Origin: JBBKXR01 sp037969585
GTDB taxonomy: Bacteria > Verrucomicrobiota > Verrucomicrobiia > Verrucomicrobiales > DEV007
Length of the DNA: 6,391 bases
Direction of reading: 5' to 3'
Assembly (NCBI GenBank): GCA_037969585.1
Contig: JBBKXR010000013.1
Location: 1-6,391, forward strand
Shown here: positions 1 through 5,858 of the stretch, in pieces
How the letters are laid out: the number at the start of each line of letters is the position of its first letter
How positions within the stretch are numbered: the first letter of the stretch is position 1
Made by a program: the position numbers and the translations under genes
The notes under the pieces: generated by a model
What the model was told of the DNA's origin: nothing
What the model saw: only the letters and a program-made list of their open reading frames with translations
Databases searched by the model: none

Positions 1-29
1 TCGTAGGTATCGATCACCGCGTCGGTCAT
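1..29 (-). CDS. 5' end of a minus-strand gene running off the window, product unknown
   Basis: Read on the minus strand, an ATG at 29-27 opens a frame MTDAVIDTY that continues past the window edge. An AGGA at 38-41, eight nucleotides upstream of the ATG, is a well-placed Shine-Dalgarno and the main support for a real start. Only nine codons are visible, so the product cannot be identified. The short stretch ending in TY is vaguely like the N-termini of ArgD-type class III aminotransferases, but that is no more than a guess. The gene diverges from the ABC operon and the two would share the AT-rich spacer between them. Confidence 0.4.
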
Positions 30-79
30 GTCTTTGGTCCTGCCACCCAAATTCTAGCCATCTCCCCCCGATTATGCTA

Positions 80-109
80 TTGTTTTTATAATATTTATGG
101 TTTTATCAT
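80..109 (+). promoter_or_regulatory. Candidate sigma70-type promoter of the ABC operon
   Basis: The spacer at 71-112 is much richer in A and T than its surroundings. A TTGTTT at 80-85 and a TATCAT at 104-109, 18 nt apart, give a weak -35/-10 pair that would place the transcript start near 116, about 50 nt before the ATG at 167. A perfect TATAAT also lies at 87-92, but the 17-nt-upstream position is a run of C, so it has no -35. It sits in a short dyad, ATAA-TAT-TTAT at 88-98, which could be a regulator site. Which element is used cannot be decided from sequence alone. Confidence 0.3.
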
Positions 110-166
110 TGATCTTCAGGATTTCCATACTAAATTAGCAGCGCACGATTCCCTGTAAATACCGTC

Positions 167-847
167 ATGAATCCCGCCATCCGCATCGAACCCGAACTCA
201 CTATTGGCTATCGCAGCAAACGCTGGCGTAGCGCTGAAAAAAGCGTCCGCCTTGCCGAGGCCGGCGACGCCATCAAATTGAACAGCGGCCGCCACCTTCT
301 ACTCGCCCGCAATGGCCGAGGTAAAACCACCTTGCTCAAGACCCTCGCCGGTTTGATCCCCGCCTACGACGGCAAGTTTGGTATCACCGGTCAGATCCAG
401 TTCATCGACGAAGAGCTGCGCTTCGACCCCGAGATCACGCCCAGGCAGATCTTCAAATCATTGTTCACCAACGGCCTCCTCGAAAAAGCTCTCGAATACA
501 GCGAGCGCCTCGAACTCGACATCAAGAAGCCCTACGGAAAACTCTCTAAAGGCAACCGCCAGAAAGTCGCCCTCATCCTCGCCGAGGCCCGCGCCAGTGA
601 CGGTACCAAAAGCGGTCAAGTGTTACTGCTCGACGAACCCTTCTCCGGTCTCGATTTTCACGTCCGCGACGAGGTCGACGCGATCTGGAATGAGAACAGC
701 GACGACACCGTGCGTCTCGTTTGCGTTCACCCTGACGAACCCACCTTAAAAGCCGAAAGTGCCATCGTCATCAGCGATGGCGAAATCCGCCAACTCGGCG
801 TCGACGGCGCCCTCGACTGGTTCGAAACCCGCGATTCGCTCAACTGA
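167..847 (+). CDS. ABC transporter ATP-binding protein (ABC-2 export type)
   Basis: A 226-residue nucleotide-binding subunit that would hydrolyse ATP on the cytoplasmic face to power the permease encoded next. Visible motifs in order: Walker A at residues 47-55 (ARNGRGKTT), signature motif LSKGNRQK at 126-133, Walker B VLLLDE at 152-157, D-loop SGLD at 160-163, and H-loop histidine at 188. The length is that of a single ABC domain. Two oddities: the first glycine of Walker A is Ala47, and the position where the Q-loop glutamine is expected reads IDEE (80-83). The catalytic Lys53, Asp156, Glu157 and His188 are kept, so it should be active. The LSKG-type signature is common in ABC-2/NatA-like and CcmA-like exporters. 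The ATG has no clear Shine-Dalgarno. Gene order makes it the first gene of the operon; the substrate is unknown. Confidence 0.93.
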   Translation: MNPAIRIEPELTIGYRSKRWRSAEKSVRLAEAGDAIKLNSGRHLLLARNGRGKTTLLKTLAGLIPAYDGKFGITGQIQFIDEELRFDPEITPRQIFKSLFTNGLLEKALEYSERLELDIKKPYGKLSKGNRQKVALILAEARASDGTKSGQVLLLDEPFSGLDFHVRDEVDAIWNENSDDTVRLVCVHPDEPTLKAESAIVISDGEIRQLGVDGALDWFETRDSLN

Positions 848-884
848 TCGACCGAGTTTCGAAACCTGCTAACCCATTTTTGCC

Positions 885-1646
885 ATGAGCCTCTACAAAC
901 TCACGCTGACCACCATCCTCACCCGCAAGACCTTCGTCGTCTTCGCCGTGCTGTTCCTCGTCCTGCCGGCCCTGCTGCCCTTGGTCACCCCCTGGGAACA
1001 GAAGCCGCAACTCATTGAACCCGCCCGCGCCCAGGCCGCCTGGGGCCTGCTCTGGCTGGTCGCCCTCGGCTGGCTGTTCTATCAAGCCGCAGCCTTCGGT
1101 CACCACTGGGCCTCTCAGGGAGTGCTCGAGTATTTCAAAACACTCGGCATGAGCCGCCTCAAACAGATCAGTCAAATCTGGCTCAGCGTCCTCACCCTGT
1201 TCGCCGGTTTCGTCGTCATGGTCGTCGCCATCTGTCTGTTATTCGCCATGCCCGGCGACCCGGATGAGGCAAAAATGTGGGTCGCCACCAACTTGCAGTA
1301 TGCCTGGCTATTCCTGCTGGTCGTCTCACCACTGGCCTTACTCGCCATCGCCCTCGGCACCCGGCTCAACGCCACCGCCGCTTATGTGATCACCGCCGGC
1401 GTCGCCGTCTACGGCCTGTTCGGCATCGGCTATCTCGACTTCTTCCTTTCGCAGACTGGACACCCTTTCTTTGACCTCCTGTATATTCTCTCTCCTCACT
1501 ATCACCTCTCCGATCTGACCAGCCGACTGGTCTACAAACTCGGAGAGATCGGCACCATCAGCTTCATCAACATCTCCCTCTACTTGATCGGCCTGGGACT
1601 GCTCACCACCGCCATCGCCTGCGGCCTCTACCGCGAAAAGAAATGA
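885..1646 (+). CDS. ABC-2-type transporter permease, six membrane helices
   Basis: A 253-residue integral membrane protein. Hydrophobic segments are at about residues 16-36, 51-70, 97-121, 138-158, 163-188 and 227-247, the six-helix topology and length usual for ABC-2 export permeases. A short N-terminal segment with basic residues (MSLYKLTLTTILTRK) precedes helix 1, as is typical for a cytoplasmic start, and the C-terminus ends in YREKK, also positive-inside. The loop before the last helix carries SPHYHLSDLTSRLVY (203-217). It begins 37 nt after the ATPase gene and its TGA overlaps the next ATG by four bases, so the three genes are surely co-transcribed. I infer it forms the channel driven by the upstream ATPase. 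CcmB (heme export) has a similar size and topology but no cytochrome maturation gene is nearby. Substrate unknown. Confidence 0.85.
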   Translation: MSLYKLTLTTILTRKTFVVFAVLFLVLPALLPLVTPWEQKPQLIEPARAQAAWGLLWLVALGWLFYQAAAFGHHWASQGVLEYFKTLGMSRLKQISQIWLSVLTLFAGFVVMVVAICLLFAMPGDPDEAKMWVATNLQYAWLFLLVVSPLALLAIALGTRLNATAAYVITAGVAVYGLFGIGYLDFFLSQTGHPFFDLLYILSPHYHLSDLTSRLVYKLGEIGTISFINISLYLIGLGLLTTAIACGLYREKK

Positions 1647-2791
1647 AGTCCTTTATCGCCATTACCGCCATCGCAGGACTGGCGCTCACCGTCGTCGGCG
1701 CTTGGAACCTCAAGCGCAGCGAAGCTGGCATTCGCTATCACCACAATCCTTTTGCTCTGCACGAAAGTGCCTACGGAAAACTGCTCGCCGAACTGTCCCA
1801 GGACACCGTCGACCAGATCTGGCACATCGGCATCGAACAGGTAAATCCTGAAAGCCACGATCACTCTGGCGATCACGAAGGCCACGACCACGGCCCAGGC
1901 GAAGCATGCGAAAAAGCCGATCAAGCCAACGACCTTCTCGACAGCGTCACCTCAACCGACACCGCCGCCGCCGCCGCGCTCGCTAAAGTCACCACTCCAA
2001 ATGTGAATGATGCACATGCCGGCCACGATCACGCAGAGCACGAGCACGGACATCCCAAGCACGTTCACGACGAACATTGCAGTCACGGTCACGCCGACCA
2101 CGATTACACCGGCAGCTTTGTCGATGCGATTTCATCGGCCAAAGATTTTCTCGTCGGTCTGAAAAACGCCCGCTACGAACGCACCAATCCACAACCGATC
2201 TCCGACGCCCACAAGCTCCAGATCGCCGGTGAGATCGAACAAATGCTGATGCGCAGCTACAAAATGGACCCGACCAACTACGGAGTCTACAACGCCTACT
2301 ATCTCTTCCTTACCATTCACGAATTGGGCGCGACACCCGCCGCAATCCTTCAGGCCCGCAAAATTTCCGAGTTCACCATCGCCCGCGCTCAAACCGAAAA
2401 AACCGCACCTGCCGCCTGGCTGACTGCCGAAATGGCCCTGCTCAACCTGTTCCTGCTCGATCAGCAGGACTGGAATCAACAAGGCATCGAACCACCCATC
2501 GAAAAGCTGCGCGAATACCGCGATTTTTCCGCCTACTGCAAACAGAATTTTGCCGTCCTCAAACAGCGAGCCATCGCCGACGGCAGATGGGAAACCATCT
2601 CTCAGGACAAACGTGACGAGATGGACGAACGCCAGCAGTTCGCCAAGAAAACCTTCGAACAGTTCGACGTCATGATCGCTCGCCAGAGCACCAAAAAGCC
2701 CACCATTCCCGGGCTGCCCAACCTGCTCGACCTGCCGGTCGCGACTTCTAAATCAGAAGATGCTGACGCCGGCGCTGAGACAGCGAAATAA
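1643..2791 (+). CDS. Membrane-anchored histidine-rich protein of the ABC operon, unknown function
   Basis: A 382-residue protein I do not recognise as a named family. Residues 4-20 form one hydrophobic N-terminal segment, either a signal anchor or uncleaved signal; there is no lipobox cysteine. Two histidine-rich clusters follow: 72-83 with five His, and 125-153 with twelve His plus Cys146; Cys89 lies between them, along with an acidic and alanine-rich linker. These look like flexible metal-binding segments, as known from zinc or nickel transporters and chaperones. Residues about 185-345 appear mainly helical, with a TPR-like stretch around 205-225 (KMDPTNYGVYNAYYLF). The tail is Pro- and acid-rich. 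The ATG overlaps the permease stop (ATGA at 1643-1646), implying translational coupling. I infer an extracytoplasmic metal-binding partner of the transporter. The histidines might instead act as a linker without specific function. Confidence 0.85.
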   Translation: MKSFIAITAIAGLALTVVGAWNLKRSEAGIRYHHNPFALHESAYGKLLAELSQDTVDQIWHIGIEQVNPESHDHSGDHEGHDHGPGEACEKADQANDLLDSVTSTDTAAAAALAKVTTPNVNDAHAGHDHAEHEHGHPKHVHDEHCSHGHADHDYTGSFVDAISSAKDFLVGLKNARYERTNPQPISDAHKLQIAGEIEQMLMRSYKMDPTNYGVYNAYYLFLTIHELGATPAAILQARKISEFTIARAQTEKTAPAAWLTAEMALLNLFLLDQQDWNQQGIEPPIEKLREYRDFSAYCKQNFAVLKQRAIADGRWETISQDKRDEMDERQQFAKKTFEQFDVMIARQSTKKPTIPGLPNLLDLPVATSKSEDADAGAETAK

Positions 2792-2834
2792 AACTCCGCC
2801 TGTCCCGGCGAACGACGCGCTGCACCGCAGTCGA

Positions 2835-3395
2835 TCACTCTCCTGCTGCCCGGCTTTCCAGCCGATGCAGCGAATCACGTATCTCGCGCAGCAGAGCGAT
2901 GCCCTCCGCACCAGAGATCGACGCGTCCGTTCCAGCGCCACCGACAGCCGCCGATTCTTCGTCTGACTTACCCTCGGCCAACAGCTCTTTCTGACGCATC
3001 ACCGCGTCACGAAACTCCCGGGCGTTGACGACACCTACCACCGAAGCCAAAGCACCCGGCGCAGAGCTACCGGCCGTTTCCACCGTCAGTCGTTCGAGGT
3101 CCATCGCCCGCATGATCGGTCCCTGGATCAAGCCCATGTCCGTGATCTTATCGAGAGGAATGGTCTTCTCCATGCGATTCAAAACACCCGACTTGAGCTT
3201 GACCGACTTGTTGGTCAGCACGCACTCGAGGCTCGCCAGATAGCGACCGCAGACCATCAATCCGATAGGCACCCAGATCAGTAAAAACGGGATACCAACA
3301 ATCGTGCACACCAAGGCAAGCGCCGGCGACAGCACCCAATAGGTCTTCACCTTCGGGTTGAATTGCGCTTTCAAAATGACTTTCTCTTCCTTCAT
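2835..3395 (-). CDS. Membrane protein with bacterial PH domain (bPH2/DUF304 family)
   Basis: A 186-residue protein. Two adjacent hydrophobic segments at about 19-36 and 38-52 form a membrane hairpin. The bPH2 domain (YdbS/YdbT type) follows at about 55-130, with the typical pattern CVLTNKSVKLKSGVLNRMEK (58-77), then TIPLDKITDMGLIQG and LERLTVETAGSS. Family members are membrane proteins of unclear role, probably scaffolds or envelope-stress factors. The C-terminal part is Gly/Ala/Ser-rich (140-163) and ends in a short charged helix (165-183) that could mediate oligomerisation. The ATG at 3395 has an AGGAGG at 3413-3418, 17 nt away, longer than usual. The gene converges on the His-rich gene with 43 bp between stops and no convincing terminator, and diverges from the DUF72 gene. 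Specific function unknown. Confidence 0.85.
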   Translation of the reverse strand: MKEEKVILKAQFNPKVKTYWVLSPALALVCTIVGIPFLLIWVPIGLMVCGRYLASLECVLTNKSVKLKSGVLNRMEKTIPLDKITDMGLIQGPIMRAMDLERLTVETAGSSAPGALASVVGVVNAREFRDAVMRQKELLAEGKSDEESAAVGGAGTDASISGAEGIALLREIRDSLHRLESRAAGE

Positions 3396-3412
3396 AATCG
3401 TAAAATTTACTC

Positions 3413-3418
3413 CCTCCT
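3413..3418 (-). promoter_or_regulatory. Shine-Dalgarno AGGAGG of the PH-domain gene, long spacing
   Basis: On the minus strand AGGAGG is followed by GAG and an A/T-rich run before the ATG at 3395. The 17-nt gap is larger than normal, though a GGGAG at 3410-3414 reduces it to 14. The codons before the ATG in frame are ATT and ACG, so no ordinary earlier start exists. Confidence 0.5.
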
Positions 3419-3458
3419 CTCGATCCGGCGATTACAATCATCACTATCGATTCCACCT

Positions 3459-3464
3459 GAGGAA
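3459..3464 (+). promoter_or_regulatory. Shine-Dalgarno GAGGAA that decides the DUF72 start
   Basis: GAGGAA at 3459-3464 lies nine nucleotides before an in-frame CTG at 3474-3476. It is the best purine-rich site upstream of the DUF72 reading frame and is my main reason for starting the gene at this CTG. Confidence 0.45.
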
Positions 3465-3473
3465 ATCAAAAAC

Positions 3474-4457
3474 CTGAACCCGATACCTCCAGCCGATCTC
3501 CGCGATCAACTCGCCTCCGCCGCCGCCACGCTCGCCGGGCAAGGTGTCCTGCTCGGTACCAGCTCATGGAAATATCTCGGCTGGCTGGGCATGCTCTACG
3601 ACGAGCAGCGCTATCTTTATCGCGGCAAAGTCGCCAAAACCCGCTTCGAGAAAGGCTGTCTCGCCGAATACGCCACCGTGTTCAAATCCGTCTGTGTCGA
3701 TGCCGGCTACTACCGGTTCCCCAACGAAAAATATCTCGAAGGTCTCGTCTCTCAGGTACCCGAAGATTTTAAGTTCGCCTTCAAAGTCACCGACGAAATC
3801 ACTATCAAAAAATTCACCAACCTGCCTCGCTTCGGTGATCGCGCCGGCAAGCCCAACGAACATTTTCTCAATCCCGACATTTTCCAGCGCGCCTTCCTCG
3901 CCCCCTGCGAACCCTTCAAGAAAAATATCGGCGTGCTGATGTTTGAGTTCTCACGCTTCTACCCGAGCGACTTCGAACGCGGCCGCGATTTCGTCGAAGA
4001 ACTCGACACTTTTTTCGCTGCCCTGCCGAAAGACGGATGGCAGTACGGCGTCGAAATCCGCAACCGTTCCTTTCTCGAACCCGACTACTTCGAAATGCTC
4101 AGTCGTCACGACGTCGCCCACGTCTACAACAACTGGACCCGCATGCCCCCCGTCGACGAACAGATGGCTATCGAAGGCTCCATGACTACCGATTTCTCCG
4201 CCGCCCGATTCCTGCTAAAAGCCGGCCGTAATTACCAACAAGCAGTCGACAATTTCCAACCCTACGACAGCACCAAGGAAGTCAACGAACCCGCTCGGAA
4301 AGCCGGCGGCAGCCTCATCCGCCAACTACTCGACGCCCACGCCCCCCGCAAAAGCTCCAAGCGCCCCTCCTTCCTGTTCGTCAACAATCGCCTCGAAGGC
4401 AACGCCCTGCTGACCCTCGCCGCCATGGTCCAATACGCGACCGCCAAACAGCCGTAG
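3474..4457 (+). CDS. DUF72 (YecE-family) protein, probable CTG start
   Basis: About 327 residues if begun at CTG 3474. The frame is open from a TTG at 3363, but that start lies inside the divergent PH gene, and no in-frame ATG, GTG or TTG lies between 3396 and the first conserved motif. Numbered from the CTG, conserved DUF72 blocks are: GTSSWKYLGW at 28-37, CVDAGYYRFP at 74-83, FKFAFKVTDEIT at 99-110, the barrel segment YGVEIRNRSFLEP at 191-203, VYNNWTRMPP at 217-226, and the strand PSFLFVNNRLEGNA at 298-311. The family has a TIM-barrel-like fold and its biochemical role is not established. The codons between 3396 and 3474 encode a poor, non-conserved extension. It ends at TAG 4455-4457, inside a CCGTAG repeat, and converges on the phosphoesterase gene. 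The family call is firm; the start is less so. Confidence 0.87.
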   Translation: MNPIPPADLRDQLASAAATLAGQGVLLGTSSWKYLGWLGMLYDEQRYLYRGKVAKTRFEKGCLAEYATVFKSVCVDAGYYRFPNEKYLEGLVSQVPEDFKFAFKVTDEITIKKFTNLPRFGDRAGKPNEHFLNPDIFQRAFLAPCEPFKKNIGVLMFEFSRFYPSDFERGRDFVEELDTFFAALPKDGWQYGVEIRNRSFLEPDYFEMLSRHDVAHVYNNWTRMPPVDEQMAIEGSMTTDFSAARFLLKAGRNYQQAVDNFQPYDSTKEVNEPARKAGGSLIRQLLDAHAPRKSSKRPSFLFVNNRLEGNALLTLAAMVQYATAKQP

Positions 4458-4490
4458 CCGTAGCCGTAGCTGCGAGCGTCAGCGAGTGGC
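4451..4490. repeat. CCGTAG tandem hexamer plus GC-rich element between convergent genes
   Basis: CCGTAG occurs three times head to tail at 4452-4469; the period-6 tract runs from 4451 to 4470. The first copy supplies the TAG stop of the DUF72 gene, and the later two give extra in-frame stops. Directly attached is CTGCGAGCGTCAGCGAGTGG (4470-4489), with a weak GCTG/CAGC dyad at 4469-4483. The whole forms most of the 51-bp gap between two convergent genes. It resembles short dispersed intergenic elements, but the window holds only one copy, so that is inference. The dyad is too weak to call a terminator. Confidence 0.55.
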
Positions 4491-4508
4491 CCCCTGGACG
4501 ATCAAATT

Positions 4509-5363
4509 TTAATCATCCATCGCCATCTCATCGACAACGTCCCCCAACGCAAAACCACCCTCGCCCGCCGACTTCACCTTCATCACCCGCAGCACCCCAC
4601 TCTCGAGATCCACCACCTGCGCCCCGCCGATCGACACAAAGCCGCCGGTGTTGATCGCCGCCTTTCCGCCCCGCCGCCAGCATCCCGCCCAATGCGTGTG
4701 GCCAAAAATCACCGCTTTCGCCCGCGGAAAAAATCGCTCGCAAAGTTCCGTCGCCAAACGAGGCGCCACCCACCACGTCCGCAACATCATCGGCACCCGC
4801 CACGGCGGCCACATCAACCGCAGCGGTACCGTCAGCGGACCCGCGTTCTGCATTTCATCAACCTCATCGCGCTTGCCCGGTTTCAGCACTCGGCATGCCT
4901 GCACCGCGTCGAACCACCCCTCTCGGCTGCCTGTATCAACGTCTTCCCAAATCTTGTCCATTTCGTCGCGCAGTCTCATCACCTTCGGACTCCACGGCGA
5001 CAGATGCCGAAACAATGCATCACCGTGCGTCACCACCACCGCCCCATTCGCCAACTCCAGCCAATCCATTTGCGACACCCACGGATCGTGATTGCCACGC
5101 AAACAGATCAACTCAACCCCCTCCGCATCCGCCACTTTCCGAAACGCTTCCAATATCGCCTCACCCTCTTCCCGCCACGCCCGAAACCGCTGCTCGCAGG
5201 CATCACCATTGATCACCAAAGTCGCCACCCCATCGAGTAAAAATCGCAAATCCTCCGCCGACTGAATCCGCGTCGCCGGATGCCCCAGATGCACGTCCGA
5301 CACGATGCGCACCGGCTCCCTCAACGGCCCCGTCGGCCGCACAGCATGATCGTCTACCGCCAC
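4509..5363 (-). CDS. Calcineurin-like metallophosphoesterase, UDP-2,3-diacylglucosamine pyrophosphatase-like
   Basis: A 284-residue enzyme of the binuclear metallophosphoesterase superfamily. The metal-ligand motifs are all present: DVHLGH (Asp23, His25), NGDACE (Asp54), GNHD (Asn91, His92, Asp93), THGD (His113) and GHTH (His222, His224). It probably hydrolyses a phosphoester or pyrophosphate bond. The order and spacing, plus a long helical, Trp-rich insert at about 120-210 between THGD and GHTH, resemble LpxH-like lipid A enzymes. True LpxH usually reads GNRD, so the substrate is uncertain and I give no gene symbol. The start is a GTG at 5363-5361 without a clear Shine-Dalgarno; a second GTG at codon 8 is an alternative. 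It lies 12 nt behind a small secreted-protein gene in the same frame, and the two are likely co-transcribed. Confidence 0.87.
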   Translation of the reverse strand: MAVDDHAVRPTGPLREPVRIVSDVHLGHPATRIQSAEDLRFLLDGVATLVINGDACEQRFRAWREEGEAILEAFRKVADAEGVELICLRGNHDPWVSQMDWLELANGAVVVTHGDALFRHLSPWSPKVMRLRDEMDKIWEDVDTGSREGWFDAVQACRVLKPGKRDEVDEMQNAGPLTVPLRLMWPPWRVPMMLRTWWVAPRLATELCERFFPRAKAVIFGHTHWAGCWRRGGKAAINTGGFVSIGGAQVVDLESGVLRVMKVKSAGEGGFALGDVVDEMAMDD

Positions 5364-5375
5364 GCAGAAATTAAT

Positions 5376-5744
5376 TCAGTAGCCGAGCTTGATCGAAAAA
5401 CGGCTTCCCACACTCACCGCGCGAAAAGACAGAGGCGCCAGCCGACAAGTCGTCGTCCCATAGAACTGTCGCCCAAAGAAATACGGTGCATAGACCGGAC
5501 TGACCACGATCGGCGCCGTCGCATACCGCTGATGATATCGCCGCGGACTGCTCACCCGAGGTCCGAGGCGTGACTTGCGTGACGTCGAGCGCGAACGCCC
5601 CGACTGATACACATACCCCTTCACCGCCTCACCATCCGCCGTCGTCCCCAAATTCCGCGACACAATATCCGCAAATCCATACGAAGGCAGGCCGATCGCA
5701 AACGCGATCGTCATTAATTGAAGGTATTTAGTCCCCGCGTGCAT
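5376..5744 (-). CDS. Small secreted basic protein, unknown function
   Basis: A 122-residue protein with a good signal peptide: MHAGTK, a hydrophobic core at about 8-20, and a likely signal-peptidase I site after GFA (residues 23-25), leaving a mature part of about 97 residues. The mature protein is rich in Arg, Ser and Tyr (SGRSRSTSRKSRLGPRVSSP at 48-67) and has one Cys (100). I recognise no domain. The ATG at 5744 is preceded only by a weak GAAG; a second Met at codon 11 would shorten the signal peptide too much. The TGA at 5376-5378 is followed 12 nt later by the GTG of the phosphoesterase gene, suggesting a two-gene operon. The composition and signal support a real gene, but with no recognised homologue a spurious frame cannot be fully excluded. 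Confidence 0.6.
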   Translation of the reverse strand: MHAGTKYLQLMTIAFAIGLPSYGFADIVSRNLGTTADGEAVKGYVYQSGRSRSTSRKSRLGPRVSSPRRYHQRYATAPIVVSPVYAPYFFGRQFYGTTTCRLAPLSFRAVSVGSRFSIKLGY

Positions 5745-5791
5745 CGCTTCAGAGTAGTCGAAATCACGAAAAGGTGCAAACCCGACCCAGC

Positions 5792-5816
5792 TGATCGATC
5801 ATCGGCCGCTCTGGCC
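5792..5816. promoter_or_regulatory. Paired palindromes in a divergent intergenic spacer
   Basis: The 114-bp spacer between the divergent secreted-protein and methyltransferase genes holds a perfect 10-bp palindrome TGATCGATCA (5792-5801) followed by GGCC-N5-GGCC (5804-5816). Their position suits an operator for one or both genes. The short arms could also arise by chance, and no clear -35/-10 pair is visible. Confidence 0.22.
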
Positions 5817-5858
5817 ATCGCAGCAAAATTCCCTTACACTGCCCGCCCCAACATCAGC

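Noticed and set aside
378..749. Plus-strand frame of 123 codons inside the ABC ATPase gene
   Set aside because: It lies wholly within a gene with all ABC motifs, is Ser/Pro/Arg-biased and shows no motif; it is a frame shadow.
840..1175. Minus-strand frame of 111 codons opposite the permease gene
   Set aside because: Antisense to a clear membrane protein; its Gly/Glu/Gln-rich sequence reflects the complement of hydrophobic codons.
167..1646. Cytochrome c maturation CcmA/CcmB pair
   Set aside because: Sizes match, but no other ccm gene or heme-handling motif is present and the third gene does not fit.
2132..2482. Minus-strand frame of 116 codons opposite the His-rich gene
   Set aside because: No motif or ribosome binding site, and the sense frame is continuous and operon-linked.
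2792..2834. Possible bidirectional terminator between the His-rich and PH-domain genes
   Set aside because: Only a 4-bp CGCC/GGCG pairing is visible, with no T-run on either strand.
3148..3456. Minus-strand frame of 102 codons overlapping the PH-domain gene
   Set aside because: It shares the same DNA in a shifted frame; the other frame holds the bPH2 pattern and has a Shine-Dalgarno.
3363..3473. Using TTG 3363 as the start of the DUF72 gene
   Set aside because: It would overlap the divergent PH gene by 33 nt and put the promoter and Shine-Dalgarno inside the coding region; the extra residues are not family-like.
4648..5091. Plus-strand frame of 147 codons opposite the phosphoesterase gene
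   Set aside because: The minus strand holds all metallophosphoesterase motifs in one frame; this one has none.
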